Part shown: positions 9,322 through 18,034 of the stretch, in pieces
How the letters are laid out: each line of letters begins with the position of its first letter
Position numbering within the stretch: position 1 is the first letter of the stretch
Assembly: GCF_003855095.1 (NCBI RefSeq)
Contig: NZ_CP033972.1
Span: 1,922,001-1,986,000 of the forward strand
Origin: Gordonia insulae
GTDB taxonomy: Bacteria; Actinomycetota; Actinomycetes; Mycobacteriales; Mycobacteriaceae
Direction: 5' to 3'
DNA: 64,000 bases
The notes under the pieces: model-generated
The model's input: the letters and a program-made list of their open reading frames with translations, nothing else
Database searches by the model: none
Told to the model about the DNA's origin: nothing
Made by a program: the position numbers and the translations under genes

Positions 9322-10257
9322 TCACTGGGTCAACTCGGGTAGTTGGTCGAGGGCGTGGGCGGTCAGCGACCGCCCGATCGCGATCATCTCGGTGCCCTTG
9401 TGGAAGTCGAGGGTGCGCACCGACTTCCGCGGGATCCGGATGAGGATGTCGGGCGGGTAGCCGGCCACCTGATACCGGGTCAGTGCTTCCTGCATGATGT
9501 CCAGCGACCGGCTCAGCACCTCGATGCGGCCCATCTTCGCCGGCTCGGGTCCTGCATCGGCCCCGGCGTCGTCGGTGCCGGGGAGTTCCATACCGAACCG
9601 ATCGCGCACCGAGCGCACGAAGTCGCTGTCGAGGATGGGGGCGACGTTGCGTCGCAACAGGCGCTTGGTCTTGGGCTCTCGGGTCGCGCCCTGATCGGGG
9701 CCACCGTCGGCGCCGAGGACGACGCCGATGGTGACGTCACTGGTGACCGCGGACGTCGGCGCGACGGGCAACGGATCGAGGATGCCGCCGTCACCGAGCA
9801 GCCGTCCGTCGTACTCGTGGGGGCTGATCACGCCGGGGATGGCGATCGATGCGCGGATCGCGTCGACGAGGCTGTCCCGCTGGAACCAGACCGCGCGGCC
9901 GGCGTTCAGGTCGGTGGCCACCGCCGTGAACGGGGTCCGGAGATCTTCGATACGGATGTCGTCGAGGATCTCCCGCACCCGGGTGAGGATGCGTTCGGCG
10001 CCGATGACCCCCGACTTGGACAGGGACACATCCATCAATCGCACGACGTCGAGTTGGGAGAGCCCGGTGACCCAGTCGACGTACTCGTCGAGTTTGCCCG
10101 CGCAGTGCAGTCCGCCGACCAACGCGCCCATCGACGATCCGGCCACGGTGACGATCTCGAATCCGCGGTCCTCGAGTTCGGCGATCACACCGATGTGGGC
10201 GTAGCCGCGAGCCCCACCGCTGCCGAGGGCGAGCGCTACGCGGGTCGATCGGGCCAT
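9322..10257 (-). CDS. Patatin-like phospholipase family protein (RssA type)
   Basis: A predicted serine lipase/phospholipase of 311 residues with a Ser-Asp dyad. The oxyanion glycine-rich stretch is LGSGGARGYAHIGVI, the nucleophile elbow is AGSSMGALVGG (GxSxG) and the catalytic Asp is in LLGDGGILDPLP. It has no signal peptide or membrane segment and should be cytoplasmic. The ATG at 10257 is preferred; the frame is open upstream but that part is Arg-rich and unlike the family. The C-terminal 90 residues (from about 220) are variable. It is followed at once by the MFS transporter gene; the natural substrate is unknown. Confidence 0.82.
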   Translation of the reverse strand: MARSTRVALALGSGGARGYAHIGVIAELEDRGFEIVTVAGSSMGALVGGLHCAGKLDEYVDWVTGLSQLDVVRLMDVSLSKSGVIGAERILTRVREILDDIRIEDLRTPFTAVATDLNAGRAVWFQRDSLVDAIRASIAIPGVISPHEYDGRLLGDGGILDPLPVAPTSAVTSDVTIGVVLGADGGPDQGATREPKTKRLLRRNVAPILDSDFVRSVRDRFGMELPGTDDAGADAGPEPAKMGRIEVLSRSLDIMQEALTRYQVAGYPPDILIRIPRKSVRTLDFHKGTEMIAIGRSLTAHALDQLPELTQ

Positions 10258-10307
10258 GAGGTCGAGCCTATCGATGCAGTCCCGGGCGACGCAGGCAGGG
10301 ACGTGTC

Positions 10308-10763
10308 CTAACCCCGCATGAGCCGTCGCGGCCCGGGGCCGAGTTTGTTCATCTCGTCGCCGGGATTGAGCAGATGACACTCGCCGAGGGACAGGCAGCC
10401 GCACCCGACGCACGAGCCGATCATGTCGCGCATGTTCTCCAGCAGCGCGATCCGATTGTTGATGTCGTCGATCCAGCGCCGGGACGCGGCCTCCCACATC
10501 GATTTCGGCGGGGACTCGTGATCGCCGAGTTCGGACAGGACGTCGGCGATCACCGCGAGCGGAATCCCCGCGGTCTGCGATGCCCGGATGAACGCGACCC
10601 GTCGCAGCATCGCGCGGTGATACCGACGCTGATTACCCGACGTCCGTCTGCTGAAGATCAGACCCTGATCCTCGTAGAAACGCACCGCCGACGGCGCGAT
10701 CCCCGCCCGCTGCGCCAGCTCGCCGACGGAGAGTTCGAGCTTCTTGAGAGACACGAATCCCAT
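10308..10763 (-). CDS. soxR: Redox-sensitive MerR-family regulator SoxR
   Basis: SoxR senses redox-cycling compounds through a [2Fe-2S] cluster and activates transcription by unwinding an overlong promoter spacer. The protein (151 residues) starts with a MerR helix-turn-helix (SVGELAQRAGIAPSAVRFYEDQGLI, then RRTSGNQRRY). A dimerisation helix follows, then the cluster ligands CVGCGCLSLGEC (C-x2-C-x-C-x5-C), all four present. The ATG at 10763 fits the family; an upstream ATG in the same frame at 10778 would lie inside the operator. A SoxR-box-like palindrome lies 11 bases upstream, so autoregulation is likely. In actinobacteria SoxR usually controls genes for export or modification of redox-active metabolites. 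The downstream patatin/MFS pair on the same strand could be targets. Confidence 0.9.
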   Translation of the reverse strand: MGFVSLKKLELSVGELAQRAGIAPSAVRFYEDQGLIFSRRTSGNQRRYHRAMLRRVAFIRASQTAGIPLAVIADVLSELGDHESPPKSMWEAASRRWIDDINNRIALLENMRDMIGSCVGCGCLSLGECHLLNPGDEMNKLGPGPRRLMRG

Positions 10764-10773
10764 CGTAGGCGAG

Positions 10774-10789
10774 TTCAAGTGAACTTGAA
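10774..10789. promoter_or_regulatory. SoxR-box-like palindrome
   Basis: TTCAAGT-GA-ACTTGAA has perfect 7-base arms and closely matches the SoxR operator core (CCTCAAGTTAACTTGAGG in enterobacteria). It lies directly upstream of soxR (start 10763). No other gene starts rightward from it, so the likely target is soxR itself and anything read through downstream. Confidence 0.75.
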
Positions 10790-10825
10790 GTCAGGCGCCG
10801 CGGGTGTGGCGCTGGAGTGGCGGCG

Positions 10826-11686
10826 CTAGCTTCGTACCACCATCACCGGGCACTCCGCCTGGTGCAGGATCTTCTGGCTGGTCGAACCGAGCAGCAGACC
10901 CTTGAAGCCGCCGCGGCCCCGGCTACCGACGACGATCAACTGCGCGTTGGCATCCGCGGCGTCGAGCACCGCCTTGGCCGGCTCCTCCGGGATCACCACG
11001 CGCTCGATGACGACGTCCGGATAGTCGGCGCTGTAGCCGGCCAGCCGCTCGGACACCGCCTCGACGGCCTCCTGTGACATCCGCGCGATCTCGTCGGGCT
11101 CGATCCCGTATCCGTGCAGCGCGTCGACGTCGAGGGGCGTCCAGGTGTGCACGGCCACCAGCGTGGCGTTGCGCAGCGACGCCTGCCGGAAGGCCTCGGC
11201 CACCGCCGCGTCGCTCACCGGCGAGTCGTCGATGCCCACGATCACCGGGCCGTCCCCGCCGGGTGCGGCGACCACGACGACCCGACCGTGGAAATGGGCC
11301 GCGACCGTGGTGCTCACCGAGCCGAGGAAGAGTCCCCGGATCGAACCGAGGCCCCGGGTGCCGAGCACGATGGTGCCGGCGTCCTTGCCGAGTTCGAGCA
11401 GCGCGCGGGCGGCGTCACCTTCGACCAGCGAGGTCTGCACCGACGCCGCGGGCGCGGCCTGCTTGGCCAGCTCGGCGGCCGCGTGGACCGCATCGGTGGC
11501 ATCCTGCTTGATCGCGTCGACGACATCCTGCGGGATGATCAGTCCCGGGGCGTAATTGCTGGTGCTGATGTCGTAGACGCCGACCAGTTTCAGATCGACC
11601 TCTTCGACGGCAGCCGCCTTGGCCGCCCATCGCACCGCCGCATTCGAGGCGTCCGACCCATCAACACCGACGAGTATCGCGCTCAT
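10826..11686 (-). CDS. Universal stress protein with two tandem UspA domains
   Basis: A 286-residue cytoplasmic protein made of two Usp domains (about 1-140 and 145-286). Each begins with a Rossmann-like strand (AILVGVDGSDAS and VIVGIDDSPVS). Each ends with the ATP-binding G-x2-G-x9-G-[ST] pattern: GTRGLGSIRGLFLGSVS and GSRGRGGFKGLLLGSTS. It therefore belongs to the ATP-binding tandem class common in mycobacteria. The ATG at 11686 is preceded by GAGGAG. No DosR-type box was recognised upstream, so hypoxic control is not shown. The exact role is unknown; such proteins help persistence under stress. Confidence 0.9.
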   Translation of the reverse strand: MSAILVGVDGSDASNAAVRWAAKAAAVEEVDLKLVGVYDISTSNYAPGLIIPQDVVDAIKQDATDAVHAAAELAKQAAPAASVQTSLVEGDAARALLELGKDAGTIVLGTRGLGSIRGLFLGSVSTTVAAHFHGRVVVVAAPGGDGPVIVGIDDSPVSDAAVAEAFRQASLRNATLVAVHTWTPLDVDALHGYGIEPDEIARMSQEAVEAVSERLAGYSADYPDVVIERVVIPEEPAKAVLDAADANAQLIVVGSRGRGGFKGLLLGSTSQKILHQAECPVMVVRS

Positions 11687-11830
11687 TACCGGTCATCTCC
11701 TCACTCGGTCACCCTGGTGGCCCACCATTCCGTGGCCCTGTCCTCCATCCTGCCCTGCCCGGCACCTACCGGCAATGAGGAGAAGGTCCCGGTCACAGTA
11801 CTTTTCGTCACCGAGTAGGCTGGAGTGGAG

Positions 11831-12166
11831 ATGAACGATGAGCGAACACGAGTAGCCATGACCGAACCCGACAAGCCGCAGACCAACGGCGACGAACTCC
11901 GGCAAGCTGTCGTACACGGCGCCGTCACAATAGGTTTCGGGATCGCAATCCTGCTGGTGGCGCTGGCGTCCAGTGGCGCGATCCGGACCACGCTCATCGT
12001 CGTGGCGCCGGTCGTCGTCCTGATCGGCGCGCTCGCCGCACTGTGGCGGACCTATCGCAACTGGCGCGCCGGTGGCCGCTGGCAGGTGTGGCAGGGCGCC
12101 TCGTGGTTCCTCCTCGCGATCTTCATCGTCTTCCTGTTCGGCACCGGACCGACCCTCGTCACCTGA
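11831..12166 (+). CDS. Small membrane protein of unknown function
   Basis: About 111 residues. After a polar N-terminus (about 30 residues) come two hydrophobic helices (about 28-46 and 52-70), a charged RTYRNWRAGGRWQVWQG loop and a third hydrophobic stretch (SWFLLAIFIVFLFG) near the C-terminus. I do not recognise the family. The ATG at 11831 has GGAG 5 bases upstream; a GTG at 11825 and an ATG at 11858 are alternatives. TAGGCT at 11816-11821 could be its -10 box. It is divergent from the universal stress gene and convergent with rpmE2, so it stands as a single-gene unit. Confidence 0.6.
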   Translation: MNDERTRVAMTEPDKPQTNGDELRQAVVHGAVTIGFGIAILLVALASSGAIRTTLIVVAPVVVLIGALAALWRTYRNWRAGGRWQVWQGASWFLLAIFIVFLFGTGPTLVT

Positions 12167-12233
12167 TCGCCGAACGGCGCGACTCCGATCGAGAACATCT
12201 GGCCGCGTTGGTATCCCACGCTGAGCGTGGAGG

Positions 12234-12485
12234 TCAGCGGCGCAGATCCGGATAGCGCCGGCGGAACCGTTCGACCCGTCCCGCGACATCACGCACCCGC
12301 GCGACGCCGGTGTAGAACGGATGCGATTCGCTGGTGACGTCGACGGTGATACGTGGGTAGACGCCGCCGTCCTCCCACGTCACGCGATCATCGGACGTGG
12401 CGGTCGACCGGGTCAGGAACTCGGTGCCGGTCGAGGCGTCCCGGATGACGACAGGGTGATAGTCGGGATGGATCTCAGGCTTCAT
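12234..12485 (-). CDS. rpmE2: 50S ribosomal protein L31 type B (zinc-free)
   Basis: An 83-residue L31 of the B type. It begins [19 protein letters not shown] and contains SHPFYTG near the middle, and it lacks the CxxC zinc ligands of ordinary L31. Such paralogues replace the zinc-binding form when zinc is scarce, freeing zinc from ribosomes. The ATG at 12485 overlaps the end of the CobW-like gene by 11 bases, so the two are translated from one transcript that would start near the Zur-like boxes at 13878-13945. Confidence 0.93.
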   Translation of the reverse strand: MKPEIHPDYHPVVIRDASTGTEFLTRSTATSDDRVTWEDGGVYPRITVDVTSESHPFYTGVARVRDVAGRVERFRRRYPDLRR

Positions 12486-13863
12486 GGCCGTCCTCTCGAT
12501 GGGGTGTGGCGTCCGAACCGTGGCCGTCGGTGCGGACGATGGCGTCGACGGTGGGCAGCTCGGGAGCGTCCAGATCGTCGCAGGGGTCGGCATGGAACTG
12601 CCCGAACGGATCGTCGAAGGTCGCCCAGAACTCGGGCCCGGCGTCGAACTCGACCTCGTTGAGACAGGCCGCGCGCAACGCCTCCTGCACCTCGTTTCCG
12701 GCGGCCCGATGGACCAGCACGACCATCGACGTGTGCCGGTCGCCGAAGTCCTCCGACCAGCGCAGGGCACCCATCGCGCGGCGCTCCGGGTCGACCTCGG
12801 CCCGCTCGTCCTCGTCCATCGCGGCGAGCCACCGACCGCCGGGCGCGACCCGCAGACCACCGCCGGCGGACTCCAGCCACAACGCCTCATCGGGTTGCGT
12901 GGCCAGCCACAGCCGTCCGCGGGCGCATACGACGCCGTCGAGCAAGACGTCGATCGCGTCGTGCAGGCGACCCGGGTGCAACGGTCGGTCCGCCTGGAAC
13001 TCGACCCACACCACACCGCAATCCGCTTGCAGCGGTGGCTGATCGCGCAGCAGCGGATCGTGCGGACCGTCGATCCGGCCCCGCCGGGCGCGCGGATCGA
13101 CGGCGGCGAGGAGACGCTCGATCAGGACGGGTCCGACAGTGCGCTGCGGTAGCTCCAAGATCATCGGCGCACGCGGGGTGAGGCGTTTGAGAACCGCGGT
13201 CAGCCGGGCCGACTCCCAGGCATCGCGCATCGCGGGATCGCACCCCTCGACGACGAGTGCATCGGCGAATCCGACCTGCCCCACCGCCACCTGCGCGAGC
13301 GTGCGGTCGTCATCGACGCCGTCGAAACCGGCCTCTGCCAGGGTCAGGTCCCCGGTCGCGGCCTCCAGCCAGTCCTGTTCGGCCACACAGGCGATCGTCG
13401 CGTCGATCCGGACGTCACGCCCGGCCGGGCCGTCGACGAAGCCGGGCATGTCCGCGACGACGACGTGCTCGATCGCCCAGGAGATCCGCTCCGGCTCCAG
13501 GATCGGGTCGAGGGTCACCACGATCCGGCGGACCGCCGACTGCCGGTGCAGCCGCCGTAGCAACGGGAGCAGATCCTCTCGCAGCGTGCACGAGACGCAT
13601 CCGTGGGCCAGCTCGACCTCGGTGACCCGGTCCCGGCGCCGTCCGTCGGGGTCGATCCAGGTCAGCCGGCGCGTGACCCGCCCGTCGGTGACCCTGGCGA
13701 GATCATGGTGGACGTGGGCGGTTCCGGTGACACCGTCCTCACCAACCAACGCCGACCCGACCCGGGCGACCGCCGTCGACCCCAGCCCGGTCACCAGGAC
13801 GATCGGCGTGCGGTGGTCCCCGCCGAAGGCTCCGATCGGGTCGGCCGCGTCTCCGTCGTTCAC
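12475..13863 (-). CDS. CobW/G3E-family protein, probable zinc-responsive ribosome factor (Mrf-like)
   Basis: About 462 residues with a CobW-like N-terminal domain and a CobW C-terminal domain ([20 protein letters not shown]). The CobW metal motif appears as [15 protein letters not shown], so the usual CxCC is CxSC here. The P-loop is degenerate: [11 protein letters not shown] replaces GxLGAGKTT and lacks the Lys, so GTP hydrolysis is doubtful. Gene context (L31B downstream, zinc-free L28/L33/S14/S18 divergent) is that of mycobacterial Mrf, which helps ribosome hibernation under zinc depletion. The GTG at 13863 is chosen because AAGGGAG lies 5 bases before it; a longer ATG start at 13893 would sit inside the Zur-like box. 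A plain zinc chaperone is the alternative. Confidence 0.75.
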   Translation of the reverse strand: MNDGDAADPIGAFGGDHRTPIVLVTGLGSTAVARVGSALVGEDGVTGTAHVHHDLARVTDGRVTRRLTWIDPDGRRRDRVTEVELAHGCVSCTLREDLLPLLRRLHRQSAVRRIVVTLDPILEPERISWAIEHVVVADMPGFVDGPAGRDVRIDATIACVAEQDWLEAATGDLTLAEAGFDGVDDDRTLAQVAVGQVGFADALVVEGCDPAMRDAWESARLTAVLKRLTPRAPMILELPQRTVGPVLIERLLAAVDPRARRGRIDGPHDPLLRDQPPLQADCGVVWVEFQADRPLHPGRLHDAIDVLLDGVVCARGRLWLATQPDEALWLESAGGGLRVAPGGRWLAAMDEDERAEVDPERRAMGALRWSEDFGDRHTSMVVLVHRAAGNEVQEALRAACLNEVEFDAGPEFWATFDDPFGQFHADPCDDLDAPELPTVDAIVRTDGHGSDATPHREDGHEA

Positions 13864-13877
13864 ATCCACTCCCTTAT

Positions 13878-13892
13878 TGGCAACAATTTCCA
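13878..13892. promoter_or_regulatory. Zur-like box 1 (TGGCAACAATTTCCA)
   Basis: A 15-base imperfect palindrome of 7-1-7 form. Ten of 15 positions match the actinobacterial Zur core TGAAAATGATTTTCA. It lies just upstream of the CobW-like start and faces the divergent rpmB operon. Together with box 2 it suggests repression of both arms by zinc-loaded Zur. Confidence 0.6.
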
Positions 13893-13930
13893 TTTGCTGT
13901 CGCCCGACGCTACCGTGGCGGGAGCACTAA

Positions 13931-13945
13931 TGCCAATCGTTTCCA
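13931..13945. promoter_or_regulatory. Zur-like box 2 (TGCCAATCGTTTCCA)
   Basis: On the minus strand this reads TGGAAACGATTGGCA; 11 of 15 positions match the Zur core. Box 1 on the same strand reads TGGAAATTGTTGCCA, so both fit TGGAAAYNRTTGSCA. It lies 21 bases before the rpmB start. Confidence 0.6.
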
Positions 13946-13966
13946 ATAAGACGAGAAGGAGTCACC

Positions 13967-14203
13967 ATGTCCAGACGGTGTCAGGTCACCGGGCGCGAGC
14001 CCGGCTTCGGCAACCGCGTCTCCCATTCGCACAGACGGACATCACGACGCTGGAATCCGAACATCCAGCGCCGTCGGTACTACGTCCCCGGCGAGGACCG
14101 CTACGTCACACTGCGGGTGAGCACCAAGGGAATCGCCACCATCGACAAACTGGGCATCGAATCGGTGCTCGCGACGATTCGTCAGCGCGGCGAGAAGATC
14201 TGA
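13967..14203 (+). CDS. rpmB: 50S ribosomal protein L28 (zinc-free paralogue)
   Basis: A 78-residue L28. It opens with [23 protein letters not shown], typical of L28, and contains [16 protein letters not shown]. Only one Cys is present, so the zinc-binding CxxC pairs of the C+ form are missing and the protein is the zinc-independent version. The ATG at 13967 has GAAGGAG 5 bases upstream. It is the first gene of a four-gene ribosomal operon read away from the Zur-like boxes. The stop (TGA 14201-14203) overlaps the next ATG by one base. Confidence 0.93.
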   Translation: MSRRCQVTGREPGFGNRVSHSHRRTSRRWNPNIQRRRYYVPGEDRYVTLRVSTKGIATIDKLGIESVLATIRQRGEKI

Positions 14204-14367
14204 TGGCCCGCAACGAGATCCGGCCCATCGTGAAGCTGCGCTCCACCGCGGGCACCGGATACACCTACGTCACCCGCAAGAACCGTCGCAACGACCCCGA
14301 TCGGATGGTGTTGCGCAAATACGACCCGATCGCCCGCAGACACGTCGACTTCCGAGAGGACCGCTGA
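14203..14367 (+). CDS. rpmG: 50S ribosomal protein L33 (zinc-free paralogue)
   Basis: A 54-residue L33: [20 protein letters not shown] then [21 protein letters not shown]. No Cys residues remain, so it cannot bind zinc. It is coupled by one-base TGATG overlaps to rpmB before it and rpsN after it, which implies translational coupling. It probably replaces the zinc-binding L33 under zinc starvation. Confidence 0.93.
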   Translation: MARNEIRPIVKLRSTAGTGYTYVTRKNRRNDPDRMVLRKYDPIARRHVDFREDR

Positions 14368-14672
14368 TGGCCAAGAAGTCCAAGATCGTGCGCAACGAAC
14401 AGCGCCGCGCGACCGTCGCGCGGCACGCGGAGAAACGCGCCGCGTTCAAAGACATCGTCCGGGCGGCGTCCTCGACGCCGGAGGAACGCCTCGAGGCCAT
14501 GCGCCGACTGCGGGCACTCCCCCGCGACGCCAGCCCCACCCGCCTGCGCAATCGCGACGCCGTCGACGGACGTCCGCGCGGCCACATCCGGAAGGCAGGC
14601 CTGTCGCGGGTGCGCTTCCGCGAGCTCGCCCATCGCGGCGAACTGCCCGGCATCCACAAGTCCAGTTGGTGA
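14367..14672 (+). CDS. rpsN: 30S ribosomal protein S14 (long, zinc-free type)
   Basis: A 101-residue S14 of the long form that lacks the CxxC-CxxC zinc ribbon of the short form. Typical segments are [39 protein letters not shown] at the centre and the C-terminal [23 protein letters not shown]. The ATG overlaps the rpmG stop. S14 is among the best-studied zinc-swap proteins in Bacillus and mycobacteria, which supports zinc control of this operon. Confidence 0.94.
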   Translation: MAKKSKIVRNEQRRATVARHAEKRAAFKDIVRAASSTPEERLEAMRRLRALPRDASPTRLRNRDAVDGRPRGHIRKAGLSRVRFRELAHRGELPGIHKSSW

Positions 14673-14695
14673 CCACCCAGTCCCTAGGAGAGACA

Positions 14696-14962
14696 ATGGC
14701 TCGCAACCCCAACCGCCGAGGCCCCGCCGCGGACCAGGCCAAGCGCGCACGAAACCTACTGTCCACGAACGGTGTCCGCGTCAACGGCGCCCACCCGGTC
14801 GACTACAAGGATGTCGCACTACTGCGGCAGTTCCTGTCCGACAAGGGTCGTATCCGGGGCCGACGCGTCACCGGACTGACGCCCCAGCAACAGCGTCAGG
14901 TCGCCACGGCGATCCGCAACGCCCGGGAGATGGCGTTGCTGCCCTACGATTCTCGTCGGTGA
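14696..14962 (+). CDS. rpsR: 30S ribosomal protein S18 (zinc-free paralogue)
   Basis: An 88-residue S18: [48 protein letters not shown]. No Cys residues are present. The ATG at 14696 has AGGAGA a few bases upstream; a GTG 30 bases earlier in frame at 14666 overlaps rpsN and is less likely. It is the last gene of the divergent zinc-starvation operon (L28-L33-S14-S18), which matches the M. tuberculosis rpmB2-rpmG1-rpsN2-rpsR2 set. The convergent antiporter gene begins 9 bases away. Confidence 0.94.
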   Translation: MARNPNRRGPAADQAKRARNLLSTNGVRVNGAHPVDYKDVALLRQFLSDKGRIRGRRVTGLTPQQQRQVATAIRNAREMALLPYDSRR

Positions 14963-14971
14963 GCGTGGACG

Positions 14972-16780
14972 TCACTCGTCGTCGAGCCGGAGATCGAGAC
15001 TGATCTCCTCCGCATCGAGCTGCTGGAGCTCCTGGGTCAGCAGCGAGGAGTGGTAGGTGCCGTTGTCGCGCATCCGGAGCAGGGTCTCGCGCTGCGCGGC
15101 GATGGTAGCCCGGCGGACCTCCTCGAAAGCCTGGCGATAGGCGAGGTCGATCCCGGTGGCGTTGCCGTCTTCCTCGGCCTGCTCCTCCATCCGTTGAATC
15201 CGTTCACGGACCCACGGATACCGGGCGGCCAGGTCGGAGGAGGACAGCACATCCTGCGCGGTTCGACTGAGCTCTGCGCGCAGTCGATCATGTTCTGCCG
15301 CACGGTCGTCGGCGATGTCGGCCAGACGCAGCCGCCGGATGACCCAGCCGAGGGTGCCGCCCTGGAGGATGAGCGACGCGGCCGCGACCACGAAGGCGAT
15401 GAGCACCAGCAGAGCCCGCGACGGCGTGTCGTCGGGCAGGGTCTGGGCGGCGGCGAGGGTGACGACACCACGCATCCCGGCCCACACGACGATCGTCCCC
15501 TCCTTGGGCCCCATGGGCGCCGCCGTGTAGTAGTCGATGTCGGCGATCCGACGGGTGATCCGGGTCCGATAGTGCTGGACGGCAGCGGGATTGGCCGCGA
15601 ATGCCTCCGTGGTGATCTGCGGCCGGTCGCCGTCGCGACGCTGTCCGCCCGGCCGGGGACGTAGGCGCAGGCGGCGAGGGGGCCGCTCATCCGCGGCGTC
15701 GCTCGGTATCTGATCGGGGATCTTCTGCGCCTTCTCGCTGATCTTCGCATCCATGTTCTGCAGGTACGGGCGAATCGCCGTACCCCGCCGAGCGATCCGG
15801 TCGAGCCACCAGATCATCGGCGTGACGTAGAGCGAGCGGACGACGAGCGTGATCGCCAGGGCCGCGAGGCCGATCCACACCGCGGTGGTGATCCCGCCGT
15901 GTTCGTCACGTACCGCGGCGATCAAACCGGACAGTTCCAATCCCATGAGCAGGAACACGCCGCCCTCGAGGAGGAACTCGACCGTGCGCCAGTTCTGGGT
16001 GTCGGAGAGTCGATGCTGCGGTGACAGGTACTTGACCGCGCCGGCACCCGTGATGAGGCCGGCGGTGACCGCGGCGACGAGTCCGGAGGCCCCCAGCTCC
16101 TCTGCCGGCAGGTAGGCCAGGTAGGGCACCGTGAACGAGATCGCCGTGTTGACGGTGGCGTCGGAGAGGCGTCGTCGGACCCAGAGATTGAACCACCCGA
16201 TCACGCCGCCGACCACGACCGCGCCGAGCACCGCCCACACGAAGCTCAGCGCGACGACGCCGAAGGAGATGCCCGCGGCCGTTGCGGCGACCGCGGCCCG
16301 CAACAGGACCAACGCGGTGGCGTCGTTGAGCAGGCTCTCCCCCTCGAGGACCGCGATCACCCGGCCCGGCACGCCGAGCCTCTTGGCGATCGAGGTCGCC
16401 ACGGCGTCGGTCGGCGACACGATCGCGCCGAGCGCGATCCCGGTCGCGAGGCTGATGTCGGGCAGCACCCAGTGGAAGAACACGCCCAGAATGACGGCGC
16501 TGACCAGCACCAGTACGACCGACAGCGCGCTGATCGCGGTGAAGTCGCGGCGGAAGTCCATCGTCGGCATGGAGACCGCGGCGGAATAGAGCAGTGGTGG
16601 GAGCACGCCGACCAGGATCCATTCCGGGTCGATGTCGAGGTCGGGCACGAACGGCAGGATGCCGACCAGCGCTCCGACCACCACCAACAGCAACGGGGGC
16701 GCGATGCGGATGCGTGGACCGAGGACATGGGCAGCGGCGATCCCGAGGACCGCGACGATCACGAGGAGGATTTTCTCCAT
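14972..16780 (-). CDS. Na+/H+ antiporter, CPA1 (NhaP-like) family
   Basis: A 602-residue antiporter with about 12 membrane segments in the first 400 residues. The conserved GAIVSPTDAVATSIAKRLGVPGR and LEGESLLNDATALVLL motifs carry the ion-binding Asp residues of CPA1 exchangers (ND in the second motif). A cytoplasmic loop of about 80 residues (Arg/Pro-rich) precedes WAGMRGVVTLAAAQTLP, another family signature. The last 120 residues are a hydrophilic helical tail. The ATG at 16780 opens directly with the first helix (EKILLVIVAVLGIAAAHVLG); upstream in-frame ATGs add an unrelated stretch. It exchanges Na+ or K+ for H+; which ion is used is not visible. Confidence 0.88.
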   Translation of the reverse strand: MEKILLVIVAVLGIAAAHVLGPRIRIAPPLLLVVVGALVGILPFVPDLDIDPEWILVGVLPPLLYSAAVSMPTMDFRRDFTAISALSVVLVLVSAVILGVFFHWVLPDISLATGIALGAIVSPTDAVATSIAKRLGVPGRVIAVLEGESLLNDATALVLLRAAVAATAAGISFGVVALSFVWAVLGAVVVGGVIGWFNLWVRRRLSDATVNTAISFTVPYLAYLPAEELGASGLVAAVTAGLITGAGAVKYLSPQHRLSDTQNWRTVEFLLEGGVFLLMGLELSGLIAAVRDEHGGITTAVWIGLAALAITLVVRSLYVTPMIWWLDRIARRGTAIRPYLQNMDAKISEKAQKIPDQIPSDAADERPPRRLRLRPRPGGQRRDGDRPQITTEAFAANPAAVQHYRTRITRRIADIDYYTAAPMGPKEGTIVVWAGMRGVVTLAAAQTLPDDTPSRALLVLIAFVVAAASLILQGGTLGWVIRRLRLADIADDRAAEHDRLRAELSRTAQDVLSSSDLAARYPWVRERIQRMEEQAEEDGNATGIDLAYRQAFEEVRRATIAAQRETLLRMRDNGTYHSSLLTQELQQLDAEEISLDLRLDDE

Positions 16781-16853
16781 GCCGACCATCCTGACGCACG
16801 CGGCGACGACAGGGTCCGGCACGCAGTGCCATCCTGGATTGTGACATTGAGTG

Positions 16854-16883
16854 TTGACAAATGATCGAGCGTCCAATTACGTT
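16854..16883 (+). promoter_or_regulatory. Candidate promoter of the first aurF-fprB unit
   Basis: TTGACA (16854-16859) is a consensus -35 hexamer. An 18-base spacer leads to TACGTT (16878-16883), which fits TAnnnT. It lies about 90 bases before the aurF start at 16972, leaving a short leader with GAGAAGGG as a ribosome site. Confidence 0.5.
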
Positions 16884-16971
16884 CGGATCATCAGCACGCG
16901 TCCCCGGTCAGGCCGGTGGACCGCCCCGGAATCGCCCGGATCACCTCCGACGACGAGAAGGGTCATCAGGC

Positions 16972-17988
16972 ATGACCAACACCCTGCATCAAGTGGGACA
17001 GTCCTATGTCCCCGAGCACGACAAGTCGCGTTCGGACGACGATTACACCCAGGTCCTCGACGACCTGTCGGCCGCGTCGGTCCATCGGAACTTCGACCCG
17101 TACATCGACATCGACTGGGACTCGCCGGAGATGGCGATCGTCCCCGGCGACCACCGGTGGATTCTGTCGAAGGAGGTCGACCCGGTCGGCCGCCATCCGT
17201 GGTACCAGCAGCAACCCGTCGACAAGCAGATCGAGATCGGCATGTGGCGCCAGGCGAACGTGGCGAAGGTCGGCCTGCAGTTCGAGTCGATCCTGATCCG
17301 CGGGCTCATGCAGTACAGCTTCAAACTGCCCAACGGGGCCAAGGAGTTCCGCTACACCACGCACGAATCCAAGGAGGAGTGCAACCACACCCTGATGTTC
17401 CAGGAGTTCGTGAACCGCACCGGCATGGACGTGCCGGGCGCGAAGATCGGCTACCGGCTCGTCTCCCCGTTCGTGCCGTTGGCGTCGACGCTGTTCCCCA
17501 CCATCTTCTTCTTCGGGGTACTCGGCGGCGAGGAACCGATCGATCACATCCAGAAGGACTTCCTCCGGACCCGCGCCACCCTGCACCCCACGATGGCGGC
17601 GGTCATGCAGCTGCACGTGGCCGAAGAGGCGCGGCACATCTCGTTCGCGCATCACCTCCTCCGGGAGACGGTCCCGCGCAAGGGCCGTGTCCAGCGCTTC
17701 CTGCTCTCGCTCATGTTCCCTCTCACCATGCGCATCCTGTGCGGCGCGATCGTCGTGCCGCCGAAGAGCTTCCAGAAGCGGTTCGACGTTCCCGACGAGG
17801 TGATGCGCGACATCTTCTGGCGGTCGGACGAGTCGAAGAGGTTCCTGCGCAATGTCTTCGGTGATGTTCGGATGCTGGGCGAGCAGTGCGGCCTGATGAA
17901 CCCGGTCTCACGCCTGCTCTGGAAGATCCTGGGCATCGGCGGTCGCCCGTCGCGGTTCCGCAGCGAGCCGACCTACACCGCGGCCTGA
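16972..17988 (+). CDS. AurF-family diiron oxygenase (copy 1)
   Basis: A 338-residue non-haem diiron protein of the AurF (p-aminobenzoate N-oxygenase) family. Iron-ligand motifs are visible: a Glu in helix FESILIRGLMQYSF, then THESKEECNHTLMFQEFVNR (ExxH) and the later HVAEEARHISFAHHLLRE (EExxH). The protein is otherwise helical and has no signal peptide. AurF oxidises an aryl amine to a nitro group; relatives act on many substrates, so the substrate here is unknown. The ATG at 16972 has AGAAGGG upstream. A ferredoxin/ferredoxin reductase fusion starts 46 bases downstream on the same strand and is the obvious electron donor. A paralogous pair lies at 56455-58997. Confidence 0.82.
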   Translation: MTNTLHQVGQSYVPEHDKSRSDDDYTQVLDDLSAASVHRNFDPYIDIDWDSPEMAIVPGDHRWILSKEVDPVGRHPWYQQQPVDKQIEIGMWRQANVAKVGLQFESILIRGLMQYSFKLPNGAKEFRYTTHESKEECNHTLMFQEFVNRTGMDVPGAKIGYRLVSPFVPLASTLFPTIFFFGVLGGEEPIDHIQKDFLRTRATLHPTMAAVMQLHVAEEARHISFAHHLLRETVPRKGRVQRFLLSLMFPLTMRILCGAIVVPPKSFQKRFDVPDEVMRDIFWRSDESKRFLRNVFGDVRMLGEQCGLMNPVSRLLWKILGIGGRPSRFRSEPTYTAA

Positions 17989-18034
17989 TCGCGCTCCCCC
18001 TCACAACGCAGTTCCCCTCACAGACGGATCCGAC

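Noticed and set aside
8040-9443. A 467-residue plus-strand frame
   Set aside because: Antisense to the MFS gene, rich in His, Arg, Gly and Asp, with no recognisable domain.
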